A stretch of 64,000 nt of DNA. It comes from UBA1724 sp963621575 (GTDB taxonomy: Bacteria > Verrucomicrobiota > Lentisphaeria > Oligosphaerales > Oligosphaeraceae). Positions 44,381 through 52,767 of the stretch are shown here, in pieces. The DNA lies in contig CAVFEH010000001.1 of NCBI GenBank assembly GCA_963621575.1, positions 1-64,000 on the forward strand, written 5' to 3'. Each line of letters starts with the position of its first letter. The first letter of the stretch is position 1. Under the pieces are notes generated by a model. That model did no database searches. It was not told the origin of the DNA and saw only the letters and a program-made list of their open reading frames with translations. The position numbers and the translations under genes were made by a program.

Positions 44381-45163
44381 TTACTGGATTCGCTTGCGGT
44401 TCTTGCGTCGGATGGCTCCGGCCTGGATTTCCCGGAGCTCCTTCTTGTCGGGCCAGCCGGCGCGCTTGGCGTAGCACTCCAGGAAGTGGAGGCTGATTTT
44501 GTCGCCGAAGCGCTTCAGGAGGCTGTAGGTCATTTGGGCGAGGTTGCGCTGTTGCTGGAATTGCCGGACTGCGGCGGGGGGCACCCACGTGCGGTCGTTG
44601 TCCAGATAGGCGATGCTTCGTTTGGTTTCGTCGTAGCAGAGGTTTCTGAGGATGCAGTCGCCGTGGGCGAAGCCTGCCCGGTGGAGGCGTTGGATTTCCA
44701 CGGCCAGCATTTCGGCCAGGCGGTGCGGTGTCATGCCCGTGGGCAGGAAGTCCCAGAGATTTGGCAGGGGGAGTTCCTCAGAGATGAAGAGGTCCCGGGG
44801 GATGATCCCCCGGCGTTTCCGGACGGCCAGGACGGGTTTGGGGCAGAGGAAGCCCCGGCGGAGCAGCGCCTGGGAGGCGTTCCAGGTCTCAATGGCACGG
44901 GAACCCCGGAAGACCCACTTGCACCAGGAGAAGATGTCCCGGAAGTGCATCCCGGCGTCGGTGAGCGCCCGGATGTCCTTGATGTACACCACGCCCAGGC
45001 TGGTCTCCACCCGACGCACGTCCCGGCAGTCGTGGCTTACAATGAGCTTCCCCGGGTGGTGCGCAAGCCAGTTGTCCAGGTCGGAGAAGAACTTCGCCCA
45101 TTTTTCATCGGCGGCATAGCCCTTCCAGCCTCGGCTCTGAAAACGGATCCCTTTTTCTGTCAT
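44381..45163 (-). CDS. LPS-core-type kinase (WaaP/Kdo kinase superfamily), copy 2
   Basis: 260 residues. Same fold as the gene at 41611: Lys62 (VYIKDI), catalytic loop FAHGDCILRNLCY (Asp169, Asn174), metal loop YLDNDR (188-190). Outside these motifs the two kinases are quite different, so they probably act on different sugars or positions. First gene of the unit, with the best ribosome site of the cluster (AGAGGAGGA). Its stop codon abuts the pyrK start. C-terminus is very basic. Confidence 0.82.
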   Translation of the reverse strand: MTEKGIRFQSRGWKGYAADEKWAKFFSDLDNWLAHHPGKLIVSHDCRDVRRVETSLGVVYIKDIRALTDAGMHFRDIFSWCKWVFRGSRAIETWNASQALLRRGFLCPKPVLAVRKRRGIIPRDLFISEELPLPNLWDFLPTGMTPHRLAEMLAVEIQRLHRAGFAHGDCILRNLCYDETKRSIAYLDNDRTWVPPAAVRQFQQQRNLAQMTYSLLKRFGDKISLHFLECYAKRAGWPDKKELREIQAGAIRRKNRKRIQ

Positions 45164-45550
45164 GGTGCGTCCTCCTCTGGGGGTTCTGGGGTGGAAGTCA
45201 AGTCGGAGGCCGCAAAAGGGAATTCCCTGCTTGTGGACTCCACGGAATGCACGGGGCGATGCGCAATGCCGAAGCTTGGCGGCGCCGGCGATTCACCCGG
45301 CCTCTTGTCTGGGGAAAGGGGCTTGGTGTCGGGATGACACAGCAATGCCCCGCTGGGCAAGGGGAGGGTCATGCCGGTCGGCGGGGCACTGTGGTCTTCT
45401 CAAATGGTATGGCGGATGCTTTCTTCGTGGCCAAGGGAGAGAGACGGATGGTTTTTTGTTTATTGTAACTCCTTGTGTATTAAGGAGTTACAATATTATT
45501 TCCGATTTTCTGGATGGAAGCCCTCGGGGAAATTCCCTCGGAGGCGCGTC
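45164..45550. other. Intergenic region with two inverted repeats
   Basis: No gene is supported here. The part near 45346-45388 has an 8-base GC-rich repeat (TGCCCCGC/GCGGGGCA). The part at 45450-45500 is an AT-rich island with a perfect 13-base repeat, listed separately. The promoter of the LPS kinase unit should lie in this region but no good -35/-10 pair was found. Confidence 0.5.
45462..45494. repeat. Perfect 13-base inverted repeat in an AT-rich island
   Basis: ATTGTAACTCCTT (45462-45474) / AAGGAGTTACAAT (45482-45494), loop GTGTATT. It lies 57 bases past the pseudopilin stop and about 300 bases before the kinase unit. On the minus strand the tail is A-rich, so it is not a standard terminator of the pseudopilin gene; on the plus strand the tail is ATTATTTCC. 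It may be an mRNA-end hairpin or a protein binding site. Confidence 0.6.
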
Positions 45551-46345
45551 CTACCGGGTCACGAACTCGGTGGGGGTCAGGCCGTTGGAGCGTTTGACTT
45601 CGCCGCAGTGACCGTCGGCGTAGACGGCGTTGATGGCGTCGTTGTGAATCCAAGTGGTATCGGTGGAGGAGGTCTGGACCAGGTAGTTCACGCCGTAGGC
45701 GTCATTCAGGTTCACAGCCATGGAGTTTCTCCAGGCATCATCGCGGTCCATCGTGTTCTGGAGATCGTTGCAGGGCGTGAAGGCATTGAAGACGGTGAGC
45801 GGGGAGCCGATGTCACTCCAGTGTTCGCAGTTGGCGTCGCTGGCCAGGATGCAGCTGGAGGAGAACTTGATGCGGCTGTTCTTGTTGGAGCGGGTGGAGG
45901 CCTCGCCCTGGGCTTTGCCCGCGGTCACTCCGGTGATGTCGGTGATGAGGGGGTTTGTGGTGTAGGAGGAGCTGATGTTCTTTTCGAAGTTGTCGACGCC
46001 GTTGAACAGGCTGGAGGAGCAGGAGAAGACGCTGCGCAGGAGGGTCTCGCCGCTGACGTCGAGCTCCAGGCCCAGGTATGGGTAGAGGAACGCGGTCCAG
46101 GCGACATTCTTGACGTTGCCGCTCTTGTCCTTGGTTTTGCCGAAGGCGACGGGGTAGTTGCTCTTGTTGTCGTCGCTGTAGTTGATGAAGGCGACGCCGA
46201 TGTTCTTTAGGTTGCTCAGACAGCTGGTGCTGCGGGCCTTGGCGCGGGCGTTGCTGACGGCGGGCATGAGCAGTCCGGCCAGGATGGCGATGATGGCGAT
46301 CACTGTGAGCAGCTCGATGAGGGTAAAGGGACGGGACTGTTTCAT
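45551..46345 (-). CDS. Type II/IV pseudopilin-like protein (prepilin N-terminal methylation signal)
   Basis: 264 residues. The N-terminus MKQSRPFTLIELLTVIAIIA is a prepilin signal: short basic leader, cleavage before Phe and Glu at position 5 of the mature protein, then a hydrophobic helix. It continues AGLLMPAVSNARAKARSTSC and LSNLKNIGVAFINYSDDN, the text of the large pseudopilin-like families (DUF1559-type) that are greatly expanded in Lentisphaerota and Planctomycetes. The C-terminus has AVYADGHCGEVK, the usual DGH ending. No secretion or pilus machinery lies nearby. Own promoter and a partial ribosome site (AGGAT). Confidence 0.88.
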   Translation of the reverse strand: MKQSRPFTLIELLTVIAIIAILAGLLMPAVSNARAKARSTSCLSNLKNIGVAFINYSDDNKSNYPVAFGKTKDKSGNVKNVAWTAFLYPYLGLELDVSGETLLRSVFSCSSSLFNGVDNFEKNISSSYTTNPLITDITGVTAGKAQGEASTRSNKNSRIKFSSSCILASDANCEHWSDIGSPLTVFNAFTPCNDLQNTMDRDDAWRNSMAVNLNDAYGVNYLVQTSSTDTTWIHNDAINAVYADGHCGEVKRSNGLTPTEFVTR

Positions 46346-46465
46346 GGCTTTCAATCCTGTTGTGGATGGGTGGTATTGCAAGTGGCAGTGTGCTTTTATC
46401 AGGGGCGGGGCGTCTTTTGCGGGGAAAATCCCGTCGGGGAAGGCGTCCAGTGGTTTCCTAGGGAA

Positions 46466-46494
46466 ATTATAGGCAGAAAAGGGTGTGAAGGCAA
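46466..46494 (-). promoter_or_regulatory. Sigma70-type promoter of the pseudopilin gene
   Basis: On the minus strand: -35 TTGCCT (46489-46494), 17-base spacer, -10 TATAAT (46466-46471). The leader to the ATG is about 115 bases. It lies just after the terminator of the asparagine-synthetase-like gene. Confidence 0.7.
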
Positions 46495-46502
46495 GATTTC
46501 CC

Positions 46503-46536
46503 GCCAAAAAAAACTACCCGGGAAATGTAGTTTTCC
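46503..46536 (-). terminator. Terminator of the asparagine-synthetase-like gene
   Basis: Hairpin AAAACTAC (46510-46517) / GTAGTTTT (46527-46534). On the minus strand the 3' arm runs into a total of eight T. It lies about 70 bases past the stop codon at 46606. Confidence 0.8.
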
Positions 46537-46605
46537 TGTGGGGATTTTCCCGGAGTTTCGCGGGAATCCGGGAAATCCCCCATAGGATTTCCGTTTGCGT
46601 GGGCG

Positions 46606-48438
46606 TTATGCGGGGAATTCCCGTTCCCAGAGCATGAGGCAGTATGCGGCCCAGAGGAGGGCGGCGTGGTTTGCCTTTTCCTGGATATGCTGGAGGGCGG
46701 CCTTCTGGAGGGTCTTCTGGTTCAGCAGGCCGTGCGTATCCCATTCCGAATGGGAGTCCACCATCCTGAGGAGTTTCTTTTGGAGGGGGCCGCGGAACCA
46801 GTCGGCCAGGGGGATTCCGAATCCGCGTTTGGGGGTCGCGAGGGTTTCCTGTGGGAGGAAGGGAGCGCCGATGGCTCGGAGGAGTCGTTTGGTTTCGCCG
46901 GTCGTGACGCGGTAGCCGGGAGGCAGGGCGAGGGCGAAGTCCGCCAGATCCCGGTCCATGAGGGGGGCGGAGAGTTCAATCGAGGAGGCGCTGGCGGCGA
47001 TGGCCTGTTTTTTGCAGCCGTCGTCGGGGAGGTAGTGGAGGAGGTCCAGCAGGTTGTAGCGGTCCAGGACGTCCGGGGTGGCGACTTCCTGCAGGTCTTT
47101 CTTCCACTGGTCCAGGTAGGAGGGCGCCACCGGGTCTTTCAGAATGCCATTGCGCCAGGCGTCGGAGGTCGTCTGCTGGAAAGTTGCGTAGGCGCGGAGG
47201 GGGGGCTTTGCGAAGACATCCAGGGCGCGGGAGAGGCTCCCCAGGGTTGAGCGGTTGTCGCGGGGGGAGGGCAGGGGGAGCTTGGCCAGGGTTGCCAGGG
47301 CGCGGGAGAGGGGCTCCAGGAGGAGTGGCACGCGGTGTCGATAGAGCATGGCCTGGTAGCGTCGGTATCCGCCGAAGAGTTCGTCGCCGCCGTCGCCGGT
47401 GATCAACGGCAGGTCTCTGGCGTCTGGGTGGCTCATGCAGAGTGCGCAGGCCAGCAGTGAGGAGTCGCCGAAGGGCTCGGCGGCACCCTGGATGAGTGCG
47501 GCCATGCGGGAGAAGTCCCGTGCGGTGGCCTGGACCACGGAGAGCGGCACCTGCGCTTCGTCTGCGGCCTTGCGGGCCAGGGCGCTTTCATCGTAGGCGC
47601 TCTGGAGGAAGGAGACGGTGAAGGCGCGGAAGGGCAGCTCCGGGAAGTGCTTCCGGACCAGTCCCAGCAGGGTGCCGGAGTCGATGCCGCCGGAGAGCAT
47701 GATTCCCATGCTCGGTTTGCCGCGGAGGCTCCGCTTCAGGGCCTGGTGGATGAGCTCTTCGCCGCGTTGGCAGGCTTCTTCCCAAGTGGGAATCCGGTCG
47801 CCCTCATGGTAGAAGCGGGGCCGCCAGAAGGGCGTGTGGGTGACGGTGCCGTTTGGGGCGATGGCGGTGACATGTCCCGCGGGGATTTCCAGGATGTCCC
47901 GGAAGAGGGTCCTGGGGGCCGGGATATAGCTTAGGGAGAGGTAGTCGGCCAGGGCCTGGTGGTCCACTTCCCGGGAGAGTCCGGGCAGATGCGCCAGATT
48001 CTGGAGTTCAGCGGAGAAGAAGACCTTCTTGCCCAGTCGGGTGGCGAAGAGGGTGTGCTGGCCCAGGGGATCCCGGACGAGGAGGACATTGCCCTGTTCG
48101 TCTGCGCAAACGGCCAAATAAGGGCCGATGACGTCGTTCACCGCCTTCCCCAGGTCGCCGCATTCCTGCCAGCGCTTCAGCAGGAGCTCCGCCTGGGAGA
48201 GATATGCCTCGGAGGAGGCCTTGGGGGCCTTTCTCCAGCGTTCCATGGCAAATGCCCTGCCGCGGAAGAGCACCTGCCGGCCGTCGGCGCCCTTGGCGAA
48301 GGTGATGTTGGACCCCTGGAGATACGCGAAGTCCCCCTGGAGGAGATACGCGTTTCGTCCGCGGGGGAGGATATTCTGGAGGAGTTCCAGGTCCTGCGGG
48401 GCCTGGGCGGGCTGGGTGGATCCGAAGAAGAGTGCCAT
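46606..48438 (-). CDS. Asparagine-synthetase-like amide ligase lacking the glutaminase cysteine
   Basis: 610 residues. The C-terminal half is a good AsnB synthetase domain: PP-loop SGGIDS (249-254), GDGGDELFGGYRRY and the C-terminal YRVTTGETKRLLRA, TPKRGFGIPLADWF. The N-terminal 190 residues have the length of the glutaminase domain but not its active site: instead of MCGI it begins MALFFGSTQP, and the RGPD and NGEIYN motifs are missing, although the later VRDPLGQHTLF and KKVFFSAEL parts still align. It therefore cannot use glutamine by the usual route. It may use free ammonia or make an amide bond with another amine, as beta-lactam synthetases, which also lost this Cys, do. No upstream start adds a Cys. 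Monocistronic. Confidence 0.82.
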   Translation of the reverse strand: MALFFGSTQPAQAPQDLELLQNILPRGRNAYLLQGDFAYLQGSNITFAKGADGRQVLFRGRAFAMERWRKAPKASSEAYLSQAELLLKRWQECGDLGKAVNDVIGPYLAVCADEQGNVLLVRDPLGQHTLFATRLGKKVFFSAELQNLAHLPGLSREVDHQALADYLSLSYIPAPRTLFRDILEIPAGHVTAIAPNGTVTHTPFWRPRFYHEGDRIPTWEEACQRGEELIHQALKRSLRGKPSMGIMLSGGIDSGTLLGLVRKHFPELPFRAFTVSFLQSAYDESALARKAADEAQVPLSVVQATARDFSRMAALIQGAAEPFGDSSLLACALCMSHPDARDLPLITGDGGDELFGGYRRYQAMLYRHRVPLLLEPLSRALATLAKLPLPSPRDNRSTLGSLSRALDVFAKPPLRAYATFQQTTSDAWRNGILKDPVAPSYLDQWKKDLQEVATPDVLDRYNLLDLLHYLPDDGCKKQAIAASASSIELSAPLMDRDLADFALALPPGYRVTTGETKRLLRAIGAPFLPQETLATPKRGFGIPLADWFRGPLQKKLLRMVDSHSEWDTHGLLNQKTLQKAALQHIQEKANHAALLWAAYCLMLWEREFPA

Positions 48439-48532
48439 GGGGCTCGGGATTTCTCCCCTCGGGAGCGGAAATGCAGGGGGGTGGGACGGCTTCCGCCGTG
48501 GCGGGCGGGGCGAGGAATGGCTGACGTCGGGA

Positions 48533-48581
48533 AAAAGCAAAGGCCCCGTTTTCTTCTGCTGCGAGAGAAACACGGGGCCGG
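48533..48581 (-). terminator. Terminator of the HU/IHF-like gene
   Basis: Inverted repeat GGCCCCGT / ACGGGGCC with a long loop. On the minus strand the tail is TTTGCTTTTTCCC. It lies about 38 bases past the stop and overlaps the upstream leader of the asparagine-synthetase-like gene. Confidence 0.75.
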
Positions 48582-48616
48582 GAGGCGTTTGGAGACGCAG
48601 GGCTGGCTCGGCAGCC

Positions 48617-48934
48617 CTACTCGTTGTCCTTGTCGGAGACCTTCAACTTGCGCACCATTTCGGCCAGCTCCGTGCCGGCGCGGAACTTCACCACCTTGCG
48701 GGCGGGGATCTTCACGGGCACGCTGGGATAACGGGGGTTGCGGCCCATGCGCTGGCGCTGGGTCACGATCTCGAAGACGCCGAAGCCGCGGAGCTCGATG
48801 TGTCCGCCGCCGGCCAGCACGTCAGAAAGGGTGTCCAGCATCGCATTCACCGCCTCAAAAGCGGCGCTCTGGGTGATTCCGACGCGCTCCGCCACGGCAT
48901 TGGCGATCTTGCGCTTGGTCATAGTCTGGGTCAT
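48617..48934 (-). CDS. HU/IHF-family DNA-binding protein
   Basis: 105 residues. Helical dimerisation part (KRKIANAVAERVGITQSAAFEAVNAMLDTLSDVLAGG), then HIELRGFGVFEI and the beta-arm GRNPRYPSVPVKIPARKVVKFRAGTEL. It bends DNA and organises the nucleoid. The R-G-F-G-x-F and P-A-[RK]-x-x-x-x-F-x-[AP]-G motifs place it between HU and IHF. The first ATG (MTQTMTKRK) has AGGAG at good distance, so it is preferred over the Met four codons on. A short acidic tail (SDKDNE) is added. Confidence 0.93.
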   Translation of the reverse strand: MTQTMTKRKIANAVAERVGITQSAAFEAVNAMLDTLSDVLAGGGHIELRGFGVFEIVTQRQRMGRNPRYPSVPVKIPARKVVKFRAGTELAEMVRKLKVSDKDNE

Positions 48935-49188
48935 GGGATTCTTTCTCCTAAAGGAATTCTTGTTGCCCCCGGGCCGACTTGCGCGGGGAAGAGTTCGTGC
49001 GGGACAACGGGTGCGGGACGGCGGGGGCCGCGCCCTCCCCCCGGAGTCCGGATGTGCGGTGCCCGGGGGGGAAGCGGAATGGCCTCCAATATAATCACGG
49101 AAAACCATTCCCGGCGCGTCACGCCTCCGGGAAATCGGCTTTTCCGGCCTCCCGGGGCGCGGCCCTTTTGGGCGGGAGGCGTGGCGGA

Positions 49189-50754
49189 TCAATGGGGAAG
49201 GGCCAGGGAGACGGCCAGGGAGGCGTCCACGTCCTTTGCCAGCTTCTCCACCAGCTCCTTCGGAACCGGCTTGTCGGTGTAGAGGATGGCCAGGGAGCGG
49301 GTGCCTTCCACGTTGTGGGGTGCGTGGATGTCTTCGATGTTGATCTGGGCGTCGCCGCAGACGGTGGTGATCTTCGCCAGCACTCCGGGGCGATCCTGGT
49401 ATTCCGCCAGGAAGAGATTGCCTACGGGGCGCATGTAGATGTTCTCGAAGGTATTGATGCGGGAGACGATGAGCTTGTGCTCGGCCACGGTGCCGCGGAG
49501 GGAGGCCTTCCCGTTGGAGGTCTCCATGTCGATGGTCATGGCGTTGCCGTAGTTCTTGCGTTCGTCGGCTTCCCGGACATCCAGCAGCACGCCGCTGGCC
49601 TTCAAGGTCGCGCTGGCCTCGTCGGGGGACTGTTTGGCGTCGTCGGCGTCGTTGGTGAGGGCGGCGGTGATGGGTGCGGTGAACCACTTGGCGAAGGGCT
49701 TCAGGTTCCCGTAGTAGCTGCAGCGGATGGCGGAGACGGGGGTGTCTCCGACCATGGCCTTCGCCAGGGTGGCCAGGCGGAAGGCCAGGTGCTGGTAGAT
49801 GGGGTCCAGGCCATCGGGGAGGTCCTTGTTCACCACGTAGCGGGTGATGCCCTGCTCGAAGTATTCCACCAGCTCCTCGCCTGCGCGCTTTGCGGCGGTG
49901 AAGTTCGCCTCGGTGGTGTTGGCCCCCAGGTGGGGCACCATGATTCTCGCCACGTCGGCGATGGTCTTGGGGCCGGGGACGTCGGCGGGATAGACGTCGT
50001 TGCAGTAGACCAGGTCGTTCTCCGCCTTGGCGGCGCGCAGGTCATCCTCCACCACGATGCCGGCGCGGGCGCAGTTGACAAGCACCAGGCCCTTCTTCGC
50101 CAGCTTCAGCAGGCTTGCGCCGATGAGGCCGCGGGTCTCGTTGTTCTCGGGGATGTGCAGTGTCACGTAGTCGGAGTTGCGGAAGACCTCCTCCAGGGAG
50201 GTCAGGGTCACGTTCAGCTCGTCGGCGCGGCTCTTGGAGACGATGGGGTCGTAGGCCAGGATCTTCATGTCGAAGCCCTGCGCATGGCGCGCCACCAGCT
50301 GCCCGATGTTGCCCAGGCCCACGATTCCCAGGGTCTTGCCGGTGATCTCGTGGCCCATGAACTTCTTCTTGCTCCAGCCGCCGGCGCGGGTGTCGATGTC
50401 GGCCTCCACGAGATGGCGGGAAGCCGCCAGCATCATGGCGAAGACCTCCTCGGCCACGGCATTGGCGTTGGCGCCGGGGGTGTTCATGACATCAATGTTC
50501 TTGCGGCGGGCGTACTTGATGTCGATGGTGTTGTAGCCGGCGCCGGCGCGGACCACGGCCTTGAGCCGAGGCAGCAGGTCGATGATCTCGGGGGTGATCT
50601 TTTCACTGCGCACGATGAGGGCCTCGGCGTCGGTGTTGGCCTGGCAGAGCGCCATCAGGTCGGTCTCGCTGTCCTGGACCACGGCGTAGCCCTTCTGGGT
50701 CAAATAGTTGGCTGCGACCTTGTCCAGCTTGGTGGGAATCAGTACCTTTCTCAT
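49189..50754 (-). CDS. serA: D-3-phosphoglycerate dehydrogenase
   Basis: 521 residues, the long bacterial form with catalytic, NAD, intervening (ASB) and ACT domains. First step of serine synthesis. NAD motif GIVGLGNIGQLVARHAQGF, catalytic Arg in LVNCARAGIV, Glu/His pair ending in PHLGANT. In the first part RAGAGYNTID replaces the more common RAGxGVDNVD. The C-terminal ACT domain (YQDRPGVLAKITTVCGDAQINIEDIHAPH) suggests feedback by serine. AGGAGA precedes the ATG. It follows oadB by about 200 bases with a weak UUCG-type hairpin between. Confidence 0.94.
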   Translation of the reverse strand: MRKVLIPTKLDKVAANYLTQKGYAVVQDSETDLMALCQANTDAEALIVRSEKITPEIIDLLPRLKAVVRAGAGYNTIDIKYARRKNIDVMNTPGANANAVAEEVFAMMLAASRHLVEADIDTRAGGWSKKKFMGHEITGKTLGIVGLGNIGQLVARHAQGFDMKILAYDPIVSKSRADELNVTLTSLEEVFRNSDYVTLHIPENNETRGLIGASLLKLAKKGLVLVNCARAGIVVEDDLRAAKAENDLVYCNDVYPADVPGPKTIADVARIMVPHLGANTTEANFTAAKRAGEELVEYFEQGITRYVVNKDLPDGLDPIYQHLAFRLATLAKAMVGDTPVSAIRCSYYGNLKPFAKWFTAPITAALTNDADDAKQSPDEASATLKASGVLLDVREADERKNYGNAMTIDMETSNGKASLRGTVAEHKLIVSRINTFENIYMRPVGNLFLAEYQDRPGVLAKITTVCGDAQINIEDIHAPHNVEGTRSLAILYTDKPVPKELVEKLAKDVDASLAVSLALPH

Positions 50755-50820
50755 GTCGAGGAATTCTCCTGGATGGAGGGGGAAAAAACAGGCTTGCGGC
50801 AGTTTCGGGGTGCCTTGGAT

Positions 50821-50847
50821 GAGGCGAAAAGCCCCGAAGGCTTCGAC
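50821..50847 (-). terminator. Possible terminator between oadB and serA
   Basis: On the minus strand AAGCC-TTCGG-GGCTT followed by TTCGCC. Short stem, few T; could be a partial terminator letting some oad transcripts reach serA. Confidence 0.4.
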
Positions 50848-50952
50848 GTCCCGGGAGCCCCCCCCCTCCGGGTGCCCGCCGGCGATGGGCCGGCGGACGC
50901 GAGGGGAGGGAATCTGCGGGACGCGGCGCGCTCCGGGGTGTTTCGCCGGGGA

Positions 50953-52626
50953 CTAGTGTCCCAGGGCCTGCAGCAGGACGCCTGCGGCCACGGCGGAGCC
51001 GATGACGCCGGAGACGTTGGGGCCCATGGCGTGCATCAGCAGGAAGTTCTGCTTGTCATCCAGGAGGCCCTCCTTGTTCACCACGCGGGCGGCCATGGGG
51101 ACGGCGGAGACGCCGGCGGCGCCAATCATGGGATTGATCTTTCCACCGCTGAGCTTGCACATGACCTTGCCCAGGAGGATTCCGCCGGCGGTGCCGATGG
51201 AGAAGGCGAAAAGTCCCAGCATCAGGATGCCCAGGGTCTCCAGGTTCAGGAACTTGTCGGCGGACAGCTTGCTGCCCACGGTGAGTCCCAGGACCAAGGT
51301 GACGATGTTGCACAGCGCGTTCTGGGCGGTGTCGCTCAGACGGTCGGTGCACATGGACTCCCTCAGCAGGTTGCCCAGCATCAGCATGGAGATCAGGGGC
51401 GCGGCGTCAGGCAGCAGGAAGCAGCACAGCAGGGTGATGACCAGGGGGAAGAGGACCTTCTCCAGCTTGGTGACGGGGCGCAGCTGCTGCATGCGGACCA
51501 GTCGCTCCTTCTTGGTGGTCAGGGCGTGGATGATGGGCGGGAAGATGATGGGCACCAGGGCCATGTAGGAATACGCGGCCACGGCGATGGATCCCAGCAG
51601 ATTGGGGGAGAGTCGGCTGGAGAGGAAGATGGCGGTGGGGCCGTCGGCTCCGCCGATGATGCCGATGGAGGCGGCGTCCTTCAGGGAGAACTGGATGGGA
51701 GTCCACTCATTGAGGCAGACGGCCAGGAAGAGCGCGCCGAAGATGCCCAGCTGGGCCGCGCCGCCGAGCAGTGCGGTCTTGGGGTTGGCGATGAGGGGGC
51801 CGAAGTCGGTCATGGCGCCCACGCCCAGGAAGATGAACAGCGGGTAGATGCCCAGGTTCACACCCTCGAAGAGGATTCCCAGGATGCCGTCGGGGCCGGC
51901 CATGCCCGCCAGGGGGATGTTGCTGATGATGGCGCCGAAGCCGATGGGCACCAGCAGCAGGGGCTCGAAGCCGCGGAAGATGGCCAGGTAGAGCAGCAGC
52001 AGGCCCACGCAGATCATGATGAAGCGGCCCACGCCCAGGGTCCATTCCAGCCTGGTCAGGTTGATGAACTCGTTCAGGCCAGTGGACTTCCACAGGTTCT
52101 GCAGCATGTGGCCGGCCTCGATCTTCACGCTGCCGGAGGGGGTCACGGAGTCGTGGTTCACCAGTCCGGGGACCAGCTCGCAGATCACGTCGCCGGGATT
52201 CAGGGTGTGCGCCAGCTGGAAGTTCTCGCCCAGCTCGTACACGGTGGCGGCGATGCCCAGGCGCAGCTCAGGCTTGCTGCGGGGGGGGATGGGCTGGCCG
52301 GAGGGGGTCGTGTCGTAGGTGGACTTGATCTTCAGGATGGCCATGGAGCGGCCGGGGCGGTAGGCCTTGCCCTTGTTCAGGTTTGCCTGGTAGACAACGG
52401 CGGGGTTGGGCCACACGTATTTGACCAGGATGTGCCCGTTGGGCAGCTGCTCGCAGGCGAAGACACCGTCGTTGGTCTGGAACTTCAGGGTGCTGAACTC
52501 CTCCTGCTGGATCTCCGTGGCGGAGACCTTGCCGGCGGGTGCGGCGCACGCGGCATCCTGCGCGAAGAGGGGCAGGCAGAGGGCCGCCAGCAGGACCGCG
52601 AACATTGTGAGGGAACTCTTTTTCAT
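50953..52626 (-). CDS. oadB: Oxaloacetate decarboxylase beta subunit, Na+ pump, with exported N-terminal domain
   Basis: 557 residues. From about 185 on it is a standard OadB of about ten helices: LGVGRFIMICVGLLLLYLAIFRGFEPLLL, the essential GGADGPTAIF region and SGGKINPMIGAAGVSAVPMAARV. It decarboxylates carboxybiotin and pumps Na+ outward. The first 185 residues are extra: a signal peptide (about 1-22, LCLPLFAQ) and a hydrophilic domain rich in beta-strands (EEFSTLKFQTNDGVFACEQL, AYRPGRSMAILKIK, LGENFQLAHTLNPGDVICEL). Usual OadB proteins have about 430 residues and lack this. The extra domain should lie outside, on the periplasmic face. Weak ribosome site (AGGAAAG). Confidence 0.9.
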   Translation of the reverse strand: MKKSSLTMFAVLLAALCLPLFAQDAACAAPAGKVSATEIQQEEFSTLKFQTNDGVFACEQLPNGHILVKYVWPNPAVVYQANLNKGKAYRPGRSMAILKIKSTYDTTPSGQPIPPRSKPELRLGIAATVYELGENFQLAHTLNPGDVICELVPGLVNHDSVTPSGSVKIEAGHMLQNLWKSTGLNEFINLTRLEWTLGVGRFIMICVGLLLLYLAIFRGFEPLLLVPIGFGAIISNIPLAGMAGPDGILGILFEGVNLGIYPLFIFLGVGAMTDFGPLIANPKTALLGGAAQLGIFGALFLAVCLNEWTPIQFSLKDAASIGIIGGADGPTAIFLSSRLSPNLLGSIAVAAYSYMALVPIIFPPIIHALTTKKERLVRMQQLRPVTKLEKVLFPLVITLLCCFLLPDAAPLISMLMLGNLLRESMCTDRLSDTAQNALCNIVTLVLGLTVGSKLSADKFLNLETLGILMLGLFAFSIGTAGGILLGKVMCKLSGGKINPMIGAAGVSAVPMAARVVNKEGLLDDKQNFLLMHAMGPNVSGVIGSAVAAGVLLQALGH

Positions 52627-52767
52627 TGCTTACTCTTTCCTAGGTGGTAGAGGGCTTCAAGGGACAATGGCTTTCCGCCGCCCCGGGAAGGCGGGACGCT
52701 CTGCCGGGACTCCCTTCCGGGGAGCCCCAAGGCGGCGCCTCTTTTCCGGGACGGCGCGGACGGACTC

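Noticed and set aside
45346..45388. Small RNA or SRP RNA in the gap before the LPS kinase unit
   Set aside because: An 8-base repeat is present but the conserved SRP tetraloop and internal-loop strings are not, and no promoter or terminator frames it.
48979..52650. A 1223-codon open plus frame
   Set aside because: Antisense to serA and oadB, both certain genes; translation has no recognisable domain.
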